From the NCBI GenBank assembly GCA_009760855.2, contig WPIO01000121.1, positions 338,501-402,500 on the forward strand: DNA of 64,000 bases. The letters are read 5' to 3'. A program made the position numbers and the translations under genes. The notes beneath the pieces are model-generated. The model was not told the DNA's origin and did not search any database. It saw only the letters and a list, made by a program, of their open reading frames with translations. This DNA is from Cristatella mucedo (lineage: Eukaryota > Bryozoa > Phylactolaemata > Cristatellidae). Positions 32,363-43,965 of the stretch are shown in pieces. Each line of letters starts with the position of its first letter. Positions within the stretch are counted from its first letter, which is position 1.

Positions 32363-34007
32363 GTGAGCGCGCGCCGCGCGCGCGGCAGTCGTGCGACCTT
32401 CACCGCCTCAGCCACCGCCGCAGCCGCCGCCACCTCCGCAACCGCGGGCTTCTCTGGGCTCGCGCGGCGATCGGCGGCGTCAGCAGCCAGATCGCAGCCT
32501 CGCCACGTGACGCCTCGCTCCGCGCTCACTGCGACCGAGCAGCAGCGTCGTTGCTGCGCGGTCGCGACGTAGACTTCGACGGCAGAGTAGTTTCGCTACT
32601 GCGCCACGCCCTGAGATCGGCCGACCGTCGAAAGTGAAGTTAATGATGCGAGGCATAATAATATGTAATATATATATATATATTTATATATATAATATAT
32701 GAGTATATAACATATAATAATATATAACAATGTATGCATATCATAATAAATATAATGTAGCTACATTGTGTCACCCACTTGGCGAACGGCGAGCTATTTG
32801 CGATGCATTCGTATATTGGTACGAATATGAAAACTCTCGCTTCCACTTTTGAGTTCGCCCCAAGCGTTCTCGATTCCGTTCCAGTGCGTTCCTAATGCCT
32901 TCACGATGCTGATCGTGCGTTTGAGTCCTGGAGTGGGCAATCCGTTACCGTAGTTACCGTTAGTGGGCAATCCGTTACCGTAGTTACCATTAGTGGGCAA
33001 TCCGTTACCGTAGTTACCGTTAGTGGGCAATCCGTTACCGTAGTTACCGTTAGTGGGCAATCCGTTACCGTAGTTACCGTTAGTGGGCAATCCGTTACCG
33101 TAGTTACCGTTAGTGGGCAATCCGTTACCGTAGTTACCGTTAGTGGGCAATCCGTTACCGTCCACAGCAAGCAGCGGTGATAGCCGCAAAGGCTCTCCTG
33201 CCGCCAAATGTTTAGGGCCGTTAAATCGCCTCTGCTTTTTTAAAGGCGCCTCCAATTATTCGAAGGTGGCGTCAGTGGCTTAATCTAAAATGCATTCCGT
33301 TTCCAAGCGGTAAATCGCAACCCTCCTTAGCGTCAAATGGATGCAATACGAAGTGACCACGGGCAATCGAATGGAATGGCAAAAGTATCGGCCGGAGCGT
33401 CTACTTCCGCTGCCTAGCTCCGCCGTGTCCTCGGCTTCAGAACGTCATCTTCCGACGGTCTTTCCGACTTGCTTATCGGGGTAGCCGCATTGGGTTGCAG
33501 AGGCAATTGCCCACCACCAGGCGTCGCTGAGGAGCTAAATGGACCGATGAAGACCTAGCTTCCGCTTCCGTTCAGCTCTACATTTTGGGCCTCGTCAACA
33601 CGCTAGCTCTGAATAAACCTGCTGTCTGCTTTTTGGTTGCTATCTTGCGCTGGTAACGTTTCCAACTGTTTTCAAACGGCAGTCGTCCGAATTCGGTGCG
33701 CTATTATATAGCCGCACGTAGATCATGGTTGGTAAAATCAACAGGTGGAGGGAGTGGCGCTTAAATTCCGCGGCGTCACAAGAACATGACGCCGGAAGGG
33801 CGCCACTCTCGCTCATCCGCTGCGTTGGGCAACCTGTGCGAATGTGACATCCGGTTCCTCGAGCTGCAGTTCCGCCGAATGCATGGCCACCTGTCAGCTT
33901 TCGCTCAGCTCTTGGCCGAGGCAACGGCGGCGGCTGCTGCAGCCGCGGCGACGGAGGCGACGGTCTCGGCACCGCTGCACGCAGGTGACGCCTGCGACGC
34001 CTTGTAG
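32363..34007 (+). other. Gene C intron 1
   Basis: Contains a TA-rich tract (32655-32760), the 30-bp minisatellite (32936-33165) and a SINE tail fragment (33168-33215). A 33855-33935 stretch is conserved as LELQFRR..H..L..LLA with gene B at 16000-16060. No exon is supported. Confidence 0.5.
32936..33165. repeat. 30-bp minisatellite, about 8 near-perfect copies
   Basis: Unit GTGGGCAATCCGTTACCGTA plus GTTACCGTTA; one unit has a single changed base. The length is a multiple of three, so antisense frames show a false 10-residue NGLPTNGNYG repeat. Confidence 0.93.
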
Positions 34008-34271
34008 GAGCGCAAAGCACGATCACGCGCTTCGACGTCCCCTCCGGCGACATTTCGATCGTGGCCTCGCTGCGACCACAGGCCGGCGTGCCAGCGCCCC
34101 TGGCGGCCACGCTGAAGCGCTTCGCCAGCCTGTGCGTCGCCGCCGACGAAGTCGCCGGCCAGCAGTGCACCGCCGTCAGCTACTCACCGGCTAGAGACGC
34201 CTGCGACCTGGTGACAGGCGGCGGCGAGTCTCGGCAGAGCGGGCGCGACGCGGTGCTGCTCCTAAGAAGCG
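34008..34271 (+). CDS. Gene C exon 2: PAN/Apple-like domain
   Basis: The acceptor is CCTTGTAG and the donor G|GTGAGT; 88 codons, phase 1 at both ends. It reads RFDVPSGDISIVASLRPQ, then FASLCVAADEVAGQQCTAVS and DACDLVTGG. The same Cys positions as gene B exon 2, with mostly conservative differences, show both copies evolved as coding sequence. Expected role: an extracellular adhesion module between the signal peptide and the mucin region. Confidence 0.7.
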
Positions 34272-35509
34272 GTGAGTGGCGCCATCTATCGGGCAGCGAC
34301 CATTTAGCGAAAGCCGCTCGGCGTGGCGCAGCTCGTTCGCTTGCCTGCTCTCTGCCGATCGTTGTTCGTTTCTCCGTCGGCATTCCGCAGCCGGCAATCC
34401 TGCGAACGGCGAAGAGCCTGCGCAGTCGGCTTGCAGGAAGAGGACCGCCGCAGTAAAACGTGGGATGCTTCGAATAGTAAGAGTAAAAGGCGAAACTAAT
34501 AGATAAAATAAATAAATAAATAAACAAATAAATAAAAATAAATAAATAAATAAACTAATAAACTTTGCGAACGAACAGAACGAAGATCGACGATCCTTAC
34601 TTACTTACGTAGAGGTAGAAACGGCTTTCATCGCACGCCTACGCGATCCCGCAGTAGACGCTCAGGCTCAGGCTCGCGACATGTCGAGACTATCGAGCTG
34701 GAGGAAGTGCGAAACAGCGCGCTCCTTTTCATTCACAGTCGAGATCTAGGAATTGGCGAAGTAGAATTTGGCGGGAAGTGGCGAACACTGCGATGGCGAC
34801 AGCGGGCGGAAATTCGTCGGCAAGGCCGGCGTCTGCTGACCTCGCGGCCGCAATGTAATTATCTTTTTCAAGGAAAGTTTTTTCACGCAGCGTAGTAATT
34901 TACATTTAACCGCGCCTTTCCGGCTGGTGTTCTGAGATCAAAGAACGACGGAGCGCTCTCTGTAATAAATTGTCGATCTCTCCGCTAGATTTTGCCGACA
35001 CTCTTCGATATGTCGTTTAGTCGCTGGGTAGCGTATCTGGGAGATCTAGTTCCAGGTCTCCACTTAATTGTTGCTAGGAAACGCGCCGGCCAGTGAATCG
35101 GTAAGGCTTTCGGAGCGGCAGCTCGGGTGACGGCTCAAATCAGAGTGCTCGGGATGGATAGCGGCTTTTAAAACGGACTCTTTTCAACCGATCAATCTAA
35201 AACGAAACGATTAGTCTCCCGGACCGTATTTGCCTTCATGATGAGCCAACAGATGGTCAGCCCTAATCGATCGCCTCATGTTCCAGCGTCGGCCGCCCCG
35301 CCGCCGAATAGGGTCAAAGCCGTTCGTAGTAGAGTACACGCCGCCCGTTGTCGCGCTCTCCAGAGTCCTGAATGCCCAGTACCAGAAGAGGACATCGGTT
35401 TAGGCCTTGGTGCAGCACTACGCGGCTCGAGAACGCGCCCGCTGCTTAGCGCTGCGTCAGCGGCGTCGCTGCGACGCAGCTGACGCGTGAGCCGCTGTCG
35501 ACCTCGCAG
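34272..35509 (+). other. Gene C intron 2
   Basis: Includes an (AAAT)n tract at 34500-34560. At about 35366-35440 there is a fragment (CCAGAGTCCTGAATGCCCA) of a dispersed repeat also found at 46630-46790 and 59945-60110. No exon is supported. Confidence 0.5.
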
Positions 35510-37735
35510 GCACCAGTCCGCCTCAGCAGCCGTCGCCGACGCAGCCGCGGGAGATCGCGCTGACCACGTCTGACGAGCACGCCGCGACAACGACGCAGCA
35601 TCCATCGACGACCGGGCCCTCAGCGTCATCGTCATCGTCGCCCGCTGCGTTCATCGATGCGACGATCTACAGGCAGTCTACCGGACCGATTGCGACAGCT
35701 GACTTCACCGTGCCCTATTCGTCTCTGTCGGCGGAGCGCTCGGCGCTGCTGAGCGCTTCGCCGACCAATGGGCAGTCAGCGTCTGCTGCGACCACGGGGT
35801 CAGCGTCTGCGCGTGCAGCGCCGCCATGCGTAGGCTATTCGTCAAGTACGGAGACCCAGTCAAGGTCAAGTGCGGCTTTAGAGACGGCCCAGATGCTAGA
35901 AGCGCCGACGGCGATCCAATCCACGGCGCTGGCAGCTTCCGCCGCCCTCGCCGCCACGACTTCAGCGCCAGCCGCGTCTACGCAGCCAAAGACGACTCAG
36001 CCGCCGCCATCCGCGTCTCCTCCGCCGCCGTCCGTGACTTCACCTGTGCCCTCGACTATGCCGCAGGCCGCGGCGTCTCTGCCGCTGGCCGCGTCTTCCT
36101 TTGCGGCCACTACTTCGTCGCAGGCCGTGTCTATGCCGCTAGCCACGTCGCGTCGGCTGGCCGCGTCACCGCTGCCGCCTACGACTCTGCCACTGACCCC
36201 AAATCCGTCACCAGCTGCGACAACGCCTCCAGTGACGTCTTTAACGATGGCCGCGTCTTCCCTGCAGACCGCGTCTCAATCGCCAGCCACGATTACGAGG
36301 ACAGCCGAGTCTGCTCCGCAGTCAGCGTCTACTCCGCTGGCCACAAATACACCCCTAGCCTCCACTAAGCAACTGGCGGCGTCTATGCCAATTGTCGAGT
36401 CTCCGCTGCTAGCCACGTCTACGCTTACGACCACGATTCTGCTGCCGACCACGACTCCGCCGCCAGCCGCGTCTACGCTTAAGACCACGATTCCGCTGCC
36501 GACCACGACTCCGCCGCCGCGCGCCGACCACGACTCCGCCGCCACGCTCCGCCGCCACTGGTTCTACGCTTACGACCACGACTCCGCTACCGACCACGAC
36601 TCCGCCGCCAGCTGGTTCTACGCTTACGACCACGATTCCGCTGCCGACCACGACTCCGCCGCCAACCGCGTCTACGCTTAAGATCACGACTCCGCTGCCG
36701 ACCACGACTCCGCCGCCAGCTGGTTCTACGCTTACGACCACGACTCCGCTACCGACCACGACTCCGCCGCCAGCCGCGTCTACGCTTAAGACCACGATTC
36801 TGCTGCCGACCACGACTCCGCCGCCAGCTGGTTCTACGCTTACGACCACGATTCCGCTGCCGACCACGACTCCGCCGCCAGCTGCGTCTACGCTTAAGAC
36901 CACGACTCCGCTGCCGACCACGACTCCGCCGCCAGCTGGTTCTACGCTTACGACCACGACTCCGCTACCGACCACGACTCCGCCGCCAGCTGGTTCTACG
37001 CTTACGACCACGATTCCGCTGCCGACCACGACTCCGCCGCCAACCGCGTCTACGCTTACGACCACGACTCCGCTGCCGACCACGACTCCGCCGCCAGCTG
37101 CGTCTACGCTTAAGACCACGACTCTGCTGCCGACCACGACTCGGCCGCCAGCCGCGTCTACGCTTAAGATCACGACTCCGCTGCCGACCACGACTCCGCC
37201 GCCAGCTGCGTCTACGCTTACGACCACGGTTCCGCTGCCGACCACGACTCCGCCGCCAGCCGCGTCTACGCTTACGACCACGATTCCGCTGCCGACCACG
37301 ACTCCGCCGCCAGCTGCGTCTACGCTTACGACCACGATTCTGCTGCCGACCACGACTCGGCCGCCAGCCGCGTCTACGCTTAAGACCACGACTCTGCTGC
37401 CGACCACGACTCGGCCGCCAGCCGCGTCTACGCTTAAGACCACGACTCCGCTGCCGACCACGACTCCGCCGCCAGCTGCGACTACGCTTAAGACCACGAC
37501 TCCGCCGCCGCCGCCGCGAATGCCAACGCCGCAGCCGCCTGCTTCGACGGCCGTAGCGACGACGCCCGCTGCGCCCGTCGATGCGACGATCTACTCGCAT
37601 TCGGCCCGATTGAATGCGACCACTGACGTCACTGCGCTCGCTTGGTCTCTGTCGGCGGAGCGCTCGGCGTTCTGTCGGCTTGGTTTCCGTCGAAGCTTTC
37701 GGCCGGTGGCTACCGCCCCTCGCCCCAGCTGCTAA
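35510..37735 (+). CDS. Gene C exon 3: mucin-like exon with 18-residue Pro/Thr repeats (frameshifted)
   Basis: Acceptor TGTCGACCTCGCAG; the exon starts in phase 1 at (G)TSPPQQPSP, as in gene B. The head is Ser/Thr/Ala/Pro-rich. From about 36405 to 37500 a 54-bp unit (TTTPLPTTTPPPAASTLK-like) repeats about 20 times. At about 36515-36560 a partial unit shifts the frame, so the first frame ends at 36681 while the repeats continue in the next frame to TAG at 37733. A ~40-residue module (DATIY..., SLSAERSA) flanks the array on both sides (35656 and 37580). The frameshift is either a real break or an assembly error in a repeat. Antisense frames of up to 362 codons are artefacts. Confidence 0.62.
36405..37500 (+). 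repeat. 54-bp tandem array (18-residue Pro/Thr units)
   Basis: About 20 units alternate between GCGTCTACGCTTAAG and GGTTCTACGCTTACG starts. The middle of each unit, CCGACCACGACTCCGCCGCC, is nearly invariant. Confidence 0.9.
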
Positions 37736-39630
37736 AACTTGAGCGTCGGCAGCGTCTATGCTACCGGCCACAAATCTGCTGAGGGCCGCGACTCCAAGAA
37801 CCGGTTGCGGAAAATTCCGAAAGAATCACAAAAAACCTTTAAAATAGGTGCACCCAATTGGATGCGATTAATTGTACTTACAGTTATTTAGTAATCTAAA
37901 GGCCGGTTCTTTACCCTCTTGACCGCATTAAATCGCTCTCAAGATGAGCGCTTCAGCAAAGTTCAGACGCATTTTCTGCAGACACTACCAATAACATTGA
38001 AGATTCAGTAATTGTCGTTAGCCTTTCCAGCCCATTGATCACTTTAATTTAAGTCACAGTTAGGCTTTGCGATTCAGTTATAACACGTTTAGAGACAACC
38101 GATACCGTTCGCATGGCAGTAGCAGATACTGTAAACTCTACAGTCATCATTGACGCTGAGCTGACTGCCCACCGCCATTAAAATTTCTCGAAGTTCCCAA
38201 GGTGCTTGACTGCCAGAAAGGTGTCGTCTGCGCCAGATATATCTGAAAGAAAATGCAGGTTAACTCATCATCCGACTCAGCTTCCTTGCTCCGAGTATTT
38301 GGCTGAAAGTGATCGTCTAGCTAGAGAACTTAATCACTATTCAGGTGCTTCACGTATGCCTCGGGGCTCACGACCTCAGCCAGACATAGGTCGGAGCGAA
38401 CACCTGAACCGCTGGACCAAGCCAGCCATTAACAGTCCCGTGAGCTGCATTGAATTCTCACAGGTCACGATATCGACTGTAAGGTTGCCAGCATCCGAAG
38501 AATATTATGGCATTCAATGGCTTGTAATGAAAGTTCTCTTTAGAGATTGAGTTATTTTTAAGAACTCGTATAAGATCTCGTTCCGATTCAGTTGACTGTG
38601 AAAATATTCCAATTCCAACCGGAACGACTATCGCCAGCTTTAATAAGATACTTACAATTTCTAAATTTACTAACTCACCTATTGTAATTTAAATTATGTT
38701 TGAGACCTTTACATAATAAGATCGTATTATTTTATTATAATTATTATATGCATTTTATATTGTTCTGGACATATTATTATATGTCGTGATGCTTTAGTGA
38801 ATTAGGTGGCTTGAGATTCCATATCAGACCGGAAGAACTATCCTTAGGGTCTTTTTGCATACTTATCGTACCGATACTCTTCATTAGGAAATAAATTTCT
38901 ACTCAAATATGCAGTCGCGTTTTGCTCCTCGCTAGCACGCCTTAATTTCACCGAAGAGAAATCGTCAGCCGTTGGCCTATGTAAAAGCAAGTAAAACGGT
39001 CAGACTCGTGATTGTTTTTCTATCAGCTCGACTGCCACTTCCTCCTTTGCTTCTCCCAGTTCCCAAGCATTCATAAACTATAAGAATAATAATTCTTCTC
39101 CTGTACTCATATCAGATAAAATCTTTCAAAAGCTGAAGCAGGCATCGATTCGGTCACCCTGCTTCTGATTGACGATCGCCTGCACGTCTGTCTTTGACGG
39201 TTAGCTGCACGCAAGCATTCACAAAACCTCAGTGGTTTCCTGCCCTGCCTGCGTCGAGCAGCTAAATATGTGTCGCTGTTGGAATATCATGCTCAGATTT
39301 CGCTCGATCGTCACTGGGCATATTGACTCTGGTGGCTAGCATAATATGTCAGATAAAAGCTACTTCAGAAGAGGTTGTTTGCTCATGTGGCAGCAACCGA
39401 TCGACAATTTCCATACTTGTGGCTGTCTCCAAACGTTTTGTTTGCCGTTGGACAGTGTATTGCAAACATTGAAACGTGGTCCATACGTGAACCGGAAATC
39501 TGTAAGCGGAAACCACTTAAGCTCCACTGACTAGGTCGCTCGCGGGTACATGGAGACAGAGACAGGTGTGATGCAAGGCATTACACGGCTACGTCTCTGG
39601 CATTAACTAGCAGCTTTTACTGGCCGTATA
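37736..39630. other. Duplicated segment, copy 2
   Basis: 37570-38300 matches 49540-50400, and 39000-39630 matches 51450-52040. The LINE insertions found in the other copies are absent here (empty sites at 38009-38014 and 38493-38498). No exon is seen; a SINE lies at 38318-38430. Confidence 0.6.
38318..38430 (-). mobile_element. tRNA-derived SINE, copy 3
   Basis: Shares GAGAACTTAATC.CTATTCAGG and the GACC.AGG..GG head with the copies at 13380 and 23873; the AT-rich tail is missing. Confidence 0.6.
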
Positions 39631-39637
39631 GCGACAA

Positions 39638-40107
39638 ATGGGGCGATTCAAAGCGGCCTGTACATTAATTTTGGCGTCCGAATTAAGCAAGTTTTACTGC
39701 AGCCAAGTAGTTGATGATTGCCAGAGTAGAGCACTCGGCGTGGGTGAGTTGAGGCGAATTAGCGAACCTGGCCATGTCAACCGCAACCTACTGCTTTTTT
39801 GTGAGTCCAATGACGGCTCGTGGGCATTAGTTCGCATAACTTTTCAGGTGTTCAAGCATTTGTGATCCAATTCAACTTCACCAGGCCTTTTCAATTGACA
39901 CCTGATATGGAAGCCGGTACTTACGACTATTCGAGACTGTCGATTATTAAGGGTCTCAGCAATTGCTGCAATCAATGCTCTCGAGAAGTAGAGACCTGCT
40001 ACTCAATCCAGTATGTATTCGAAAATGAAACCTGCAATATTTACGGACAGGACGTGCTCGCCACAAATGTATCAAACGATAGTATAGATGGGCTACGAAG
40101 AAGAAAG
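39638..40107 (+). pseudogene. PAN-like gene, copy 2 (nearly intact)
   Basis: ATG at 39638 gives MGRFKAACTLILASEL, a short signal-like start. The position of gene D's donor is GCAAGT here, possibly a GC-type donor. After the TTTTCAG acceptor, exon 2 (39848-40107) reads VQAFVIQFNFTRPFQLTP and a PAN core with CCNQCSREVETCYSIQYVF and CNIYG. It is 260 bases, one fewer than the 261 of gene D, so the phase at its G|GTTCGT donor is shifted. The next family exon downstream is the Cys-rich mucin exon at 43966, but a phase-1 join would be out of frame. Possibly decaying or differently spliced. Confidence 0.55.
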
Positions 40108-40985
40108 GTTCGTGGCTAAGCATTGCAGCAGATTGAGCGTGGACGCCTTCGCAAACACCTGCTTAGCATTTTACTAGTGAGACCAGTGCGTGAAAAAATC
40201 GAACGATCAGGTTTTTATTGGCTGCATAGATGTTGGTAATGGTTTAATAATTTAAAGAAACGCATCTCTTTCTATAAATCTATGCAGCCACAGTAACGAT
40301 GTGGATGCAGGAAAAGTTTGGACATTACGCTCACAGCCTAAGCCGCTTTCGGTGCACTTAAACAAATGAAGTCTGCGATTGGCAAAAGTGCTTACCTGTG
40401 AGCAAACAAAATCGGACTTCAATTTGACATTTTAAACGCGTGACATGAGCTTTACGGCTCCATTTACAATCGAGACTGAGATTTTTTCCACTCCAAAAGA
40501 AGAATGGTAGGTGGAAACCAACTCTGGATAAATGGAGCCTAAAACACGACCCGAAGTCTAGGGCTTGATCACCGGCAATATTTTCGTTCGTAACTCCAGC
40601 TGCCACCGCTCTGCCTCGGGTTCTTCAGCTAGTCATCAAGCCAAGGTAAGGGTCATTGGCTTCACTTACCACCGGGATCTAACGAGCAACACCAAAACCA
40701 AAGATTATCAAATCTCTTTTTCACACCAAATAAGTTTAAAGCTTATATGCAGCATTAGTGTAATCTAAACTGGTATATTTACAAAGCTGAGTGTATTTTT
40801 AGGCTGCTTGTTTTAATATATGAGTTCAGCTGGTCTGCCGCGACGACTCTCTCCAGGGTCTTTGATTAGAAATTTAGTATGCGGGCACAAGCAAGTAAGT
40901 ACAAGTAAGCAGCACAAGTTGAGCACACGTGAGCACACACGTGACGGGACACTAGGTAAGGTGGTTACTTTTCGCGACCTCGGTC
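40108..40985. other. Unassigned; duplicated segment continues
   Basis: Matches 29150-29580 and, from 40470, 61225-61680. It includes an old LINE 2 tail at 40280-40360. No exon is supported. Confidence 0.5.
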
Positions 40986-40989
40986 CCGA

Positions 40990-41125
40990 GGCCATGGGCT
41001 TCAATCCTTTCGAGGGTGATTATTTATCGCCACTGCAGTCGGTGGTGATAGCCGTAAAGGCTTTTCTGCCGCTATACAAAAGAGGCTGGTAAATCAGCTA
41101 GTATAACAAGTATAAATAAAGTACT
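40990..41125 (+). mobile_element. tRNA-like SINE, second family, copy 1
   Basis: Shares TTTTCGCGACCTCGGTCCCGAG, a CTTCAATCC box B-like site and a GTGATAGCCGTAAAGGCTTT / ATACAAAAGAGGCTG tail with 62945-63115. Confidence 0.65.
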
Positions 41126-41159
41126 CTTGGTCTGGTGTTTCTTTCTTGATTAGGGGATG

Positions 41160-43010
41160 CGCCTGACTACAGCCTTTTTCGAAAGGTGCTGGGACGTGAC
41201 CTGAGGCTAGTGAGATATTTAATGGTGGTTAAGCAAGGCACCAGCAGATCTATGCATTGTAGAAGCAGGAGAACGAGAATATTTTCTAGAGGACTAGTTG
41301 TCTTCTTTGATCGGTATATGAGCGTCAGAACGATGTCATTAGTGACTTCCTTGAATTTAGACATCAAGGTGCTGCATGCAACTAAGGGATAACATTCCCG
41401 CAGGGTCGCTGCTATCCTAGGGCTGAACTCTGCGATCTTGTTCGTCTTTTGACGAAGAAACGATAGAAGCCATCAGCTAAATCATCACTAAGGATCACTA
41501 AGTAAGGAGCTAACCTGGGAGCGGTTAAAAATTTGGTTGATCGTATACATCAGCATTTCTTGGTTGCACATCTGTTAATCGACAAAGCTTTTATAAATAC
41601 TAGACTTGAAATTTGCTAGGATTTATGTGTACGATTTACAGTAGTCCTTGCATGCCTGTCTATAGATCGTCAGTCTTGATCTTGTGTGTGCTTTTTCAAG
41701 CTTGCACTTAGCAGACCTAGCTAGTTTAATTCTGAAGTAAACCATGGGCCTATATTTGATTTAATAAAAGTATCTTCGACTGTAATGTAATGTATTGTGT
41801 ACCTGCAACAGCCATAAAGACTGTGTGGGTGTTACGCAGGAGAGTTTTGTATAGTGCACTAGCAGCCAACGCGGCTTTCGGTACGCATTCGGTAGCCAAC
41901 AGACGACTTTGTGTCACGCAATAAAGAGAAAGTGGAAAGCATATCAGTGTCAGGAGAGCAGTTGAGGTAGTGATTAGACTGTAACACCACAAAGCCACAA
42001 AACTCTGTGGATTTTAAGCAGGGGAGTTTTTGTATAACATATACACAGCCTAAGCGGCTTTCGGGACTCATTCGGTAGTCAACAGACTTCATCTCTGGAC
42101 AGTTGCGGACATTGCACTTGGTCAGAGATGCTAACTAATCGAGCGTTTCAGCTAGTGTCATGCTGTGGCACTCTACTAATGATGACATGTCGGAAGAAGG
42201 ATTCGGCAGTGGATGCGGAGCAGATATTCTTGCACAGACAGCATCAATGTAATCAAGGTCGTGAGGTTTCGCTATTAGAACGTATAGTTTTAGATGAGGA
42301 GGAAGGCAAACGTTGTAGAGCGAATTAGATCTGTATGTGGTCAGATAAGCAAAATATTGTAATAGTCGGTGATGATAGCGTGCATTTCGAGGACAAAATT
42401 TGGTCGAATGTGTGACCATTGAGTGGGACCATGTGGCACATGAGCCACAAGAGACAACGAGTCAGTTAGAGCACGAAATGCGGTCGCTGAAAGCGTCAGA
42501 TAAGTTGTAAAAAGGAATTATAAATCACCCATGATAAGGAAGGATCGGGTTTTTTCTTACAGGATAAAAATGAGATCAGATGAATCCGAGATAAAGGATG
42601 ACTTTGAACTTGGGAGGTAGCAGACTACTGCTACCATCGGTAGCTTACTGTCGGGTGAAATCAAGACGATTGATTCAAAAGACTTCTTTGAGGCGACTGC
42701 ATACGGGTTGATATTGAAAGACGAGCGAGTAATAATGCCGACTTCACTTCCAGTTGTTATTGATATAGGGAGCGTCAAAGAATGAGAAGCCTGTTGAAGG
42801 TGGCGTCTTTAATGGTCGGGCGATTTACCAATTTTAGCAAAGTTTTGCTCGTGGCAATCAGGTCGAGGTCTTTTTCAGAATCAAGTTCGCTTACTAATAA
42901 GGGTTTATTGAACAGTGAGCGAAGATTCCAAAGATAAGCGTTAAGTTGGGCCACCGGAGTTATGACATGACCCCTGGTGACCCCTTGAGGATTAGAAAGA
43001 TTCTTAGCAG
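41160..43010 (-). mobile_element. LINE relic with endonuclease and RT N-terminus, nested insertions
   Basis: Minus strand, 5' to 3': LNAYLWNLRSLFNKPLLVSE and DLDLIATSKTLL (about 42960-42790) match the start of an APE-type endonuclease. 42557-42778 continues with FESIVLISPDSKLPMVAVVCYLP. 41167-41367 (PLENILVLLLLQCIDLLVPC, LTTIKYL) matches the segment just before the RT. The 3' ends of LINE family 2 at 41785-42110 sit between these parts. All frames are broken. Confidence 0.6.
41785..42110 (-). mobile_element. Two LINE family 2 3' ends, nested
   Basis: Two successive copies (about 41785-41985 and 41990-42110) each show the ACTGTGTGGGTGTTACGCAGG-like 3' UTR and the CGGCTTTCGGTACGCATTCGG coding end. 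The first ends in a TGTAATGTAATG tract, the usual short-repeat tail. Confidence 0.65.
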
Positions 43011-43452
43011 CGCTTGAGGGAAAACGCTCTGAGCGATTCGAGACAACGCCAAGAATACCAAGCGAGCGGGTGCTCAGCTCGCGTCTCCCGCGCCGGCTCC
43101 GGGTGCTTTTTTGTCAATGCATAATTCGCGGATCTTAGCAACAGAAATAATATCTAGGAATGCATTTTAATGACGATAACGAAGCGATAGTAGATGCGCA
43201 CAATAGTAGCTGCGAAGCAGGTTACTAGCTGCTGCCGTATCTAATGCCGTTGCCGGGGATGGAATGGTGAGCCAGGCCAAATCGGTAAGATTTTAAATGT
43301 CCCTTGGCAAGTAATTTCGCATGGACTAATATCAAAGAACCAACATAAGCTTTAAACAGGTCATAGCTTTATCGATATTTCTATACAATGGTCTCAAGAA
43401 CTTTTTTTCGGAAGGAAAGTATACAACTTTTGTCCATTGTATGGTACATATA

Positions 43453-43544
<92 letters not shown>

Positions 43545-43780
43545 TATATTTATATATATATAACGCGATGTATATGCATATAATACATATAATATGTATA
43601 TATATATATATATATGTATATAACGCGATGTATATGGACGTGACATTCATAACTGAGTTTTTGGAGTAAGATATACGTTAAATTTGTTCCAGTTCTCCTG
43701 AGCGTCTGCACTCCCCGTAAGTGAGAACCCGAGGGTCCACCTTTCTTTCTCTCTCCCTCCCTCTCTCTTACCGGACAGTT
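43011..43780. other. Unassigned with (TA)n/(TTTA)n tract
   Basis: 43448-43620 is TA and TTTA repeat, in which GTATATAACGCGATGTATAT occurs twice. Apart from the TC tract at 43740-43770, nothing else is identified. Confidence 0.6.
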
Positions 43781-43782
43781 GG

Positions 43783-43820
43783 CGAGCCGTGGCGCCACGG
43801 ATAGCATGTCGGACTGGACG
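43783..43820 (+). mobile_element. tRNA-Arg-like SINE head
   Basis: GTGGCGCCACGGATAGCATG and TCGGACTGG resemble the 5' half of a tRNA-Arg (GTGGCGCAATGGATAGCGCG type). Relatives at about 49088-49125 and 61745-61785; the first two directly follow a TC-rich array. Confidence 0.45.
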
Positions 43821-43965
43821 CAATCCGCTTTGTCGCGTCCCCACTCGTCGGCCGCTCCGATTTCCTGTCTCAGTCGCTACTTCGCGCTAGGAGCGTGCAC
43901 GCTGCCTCGCCACGCGTCCCCCGAGCGGCAGGTCGTCAACGCATTGGCCCCCGTCTACATCACAG

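Noticed and set aside
32936-33165. CRISPR-like array
   Set aside because: Units are contiguous with no spacers, and the context is a eukaryotic intron.
36409-37771. Antisense Gly/Val-rich (362 codons) and Arg-rich (268 codons) frames
   Set aside because: Shadows of the 54-bp Pro/Thr repeat of gene C; no start context or homology.
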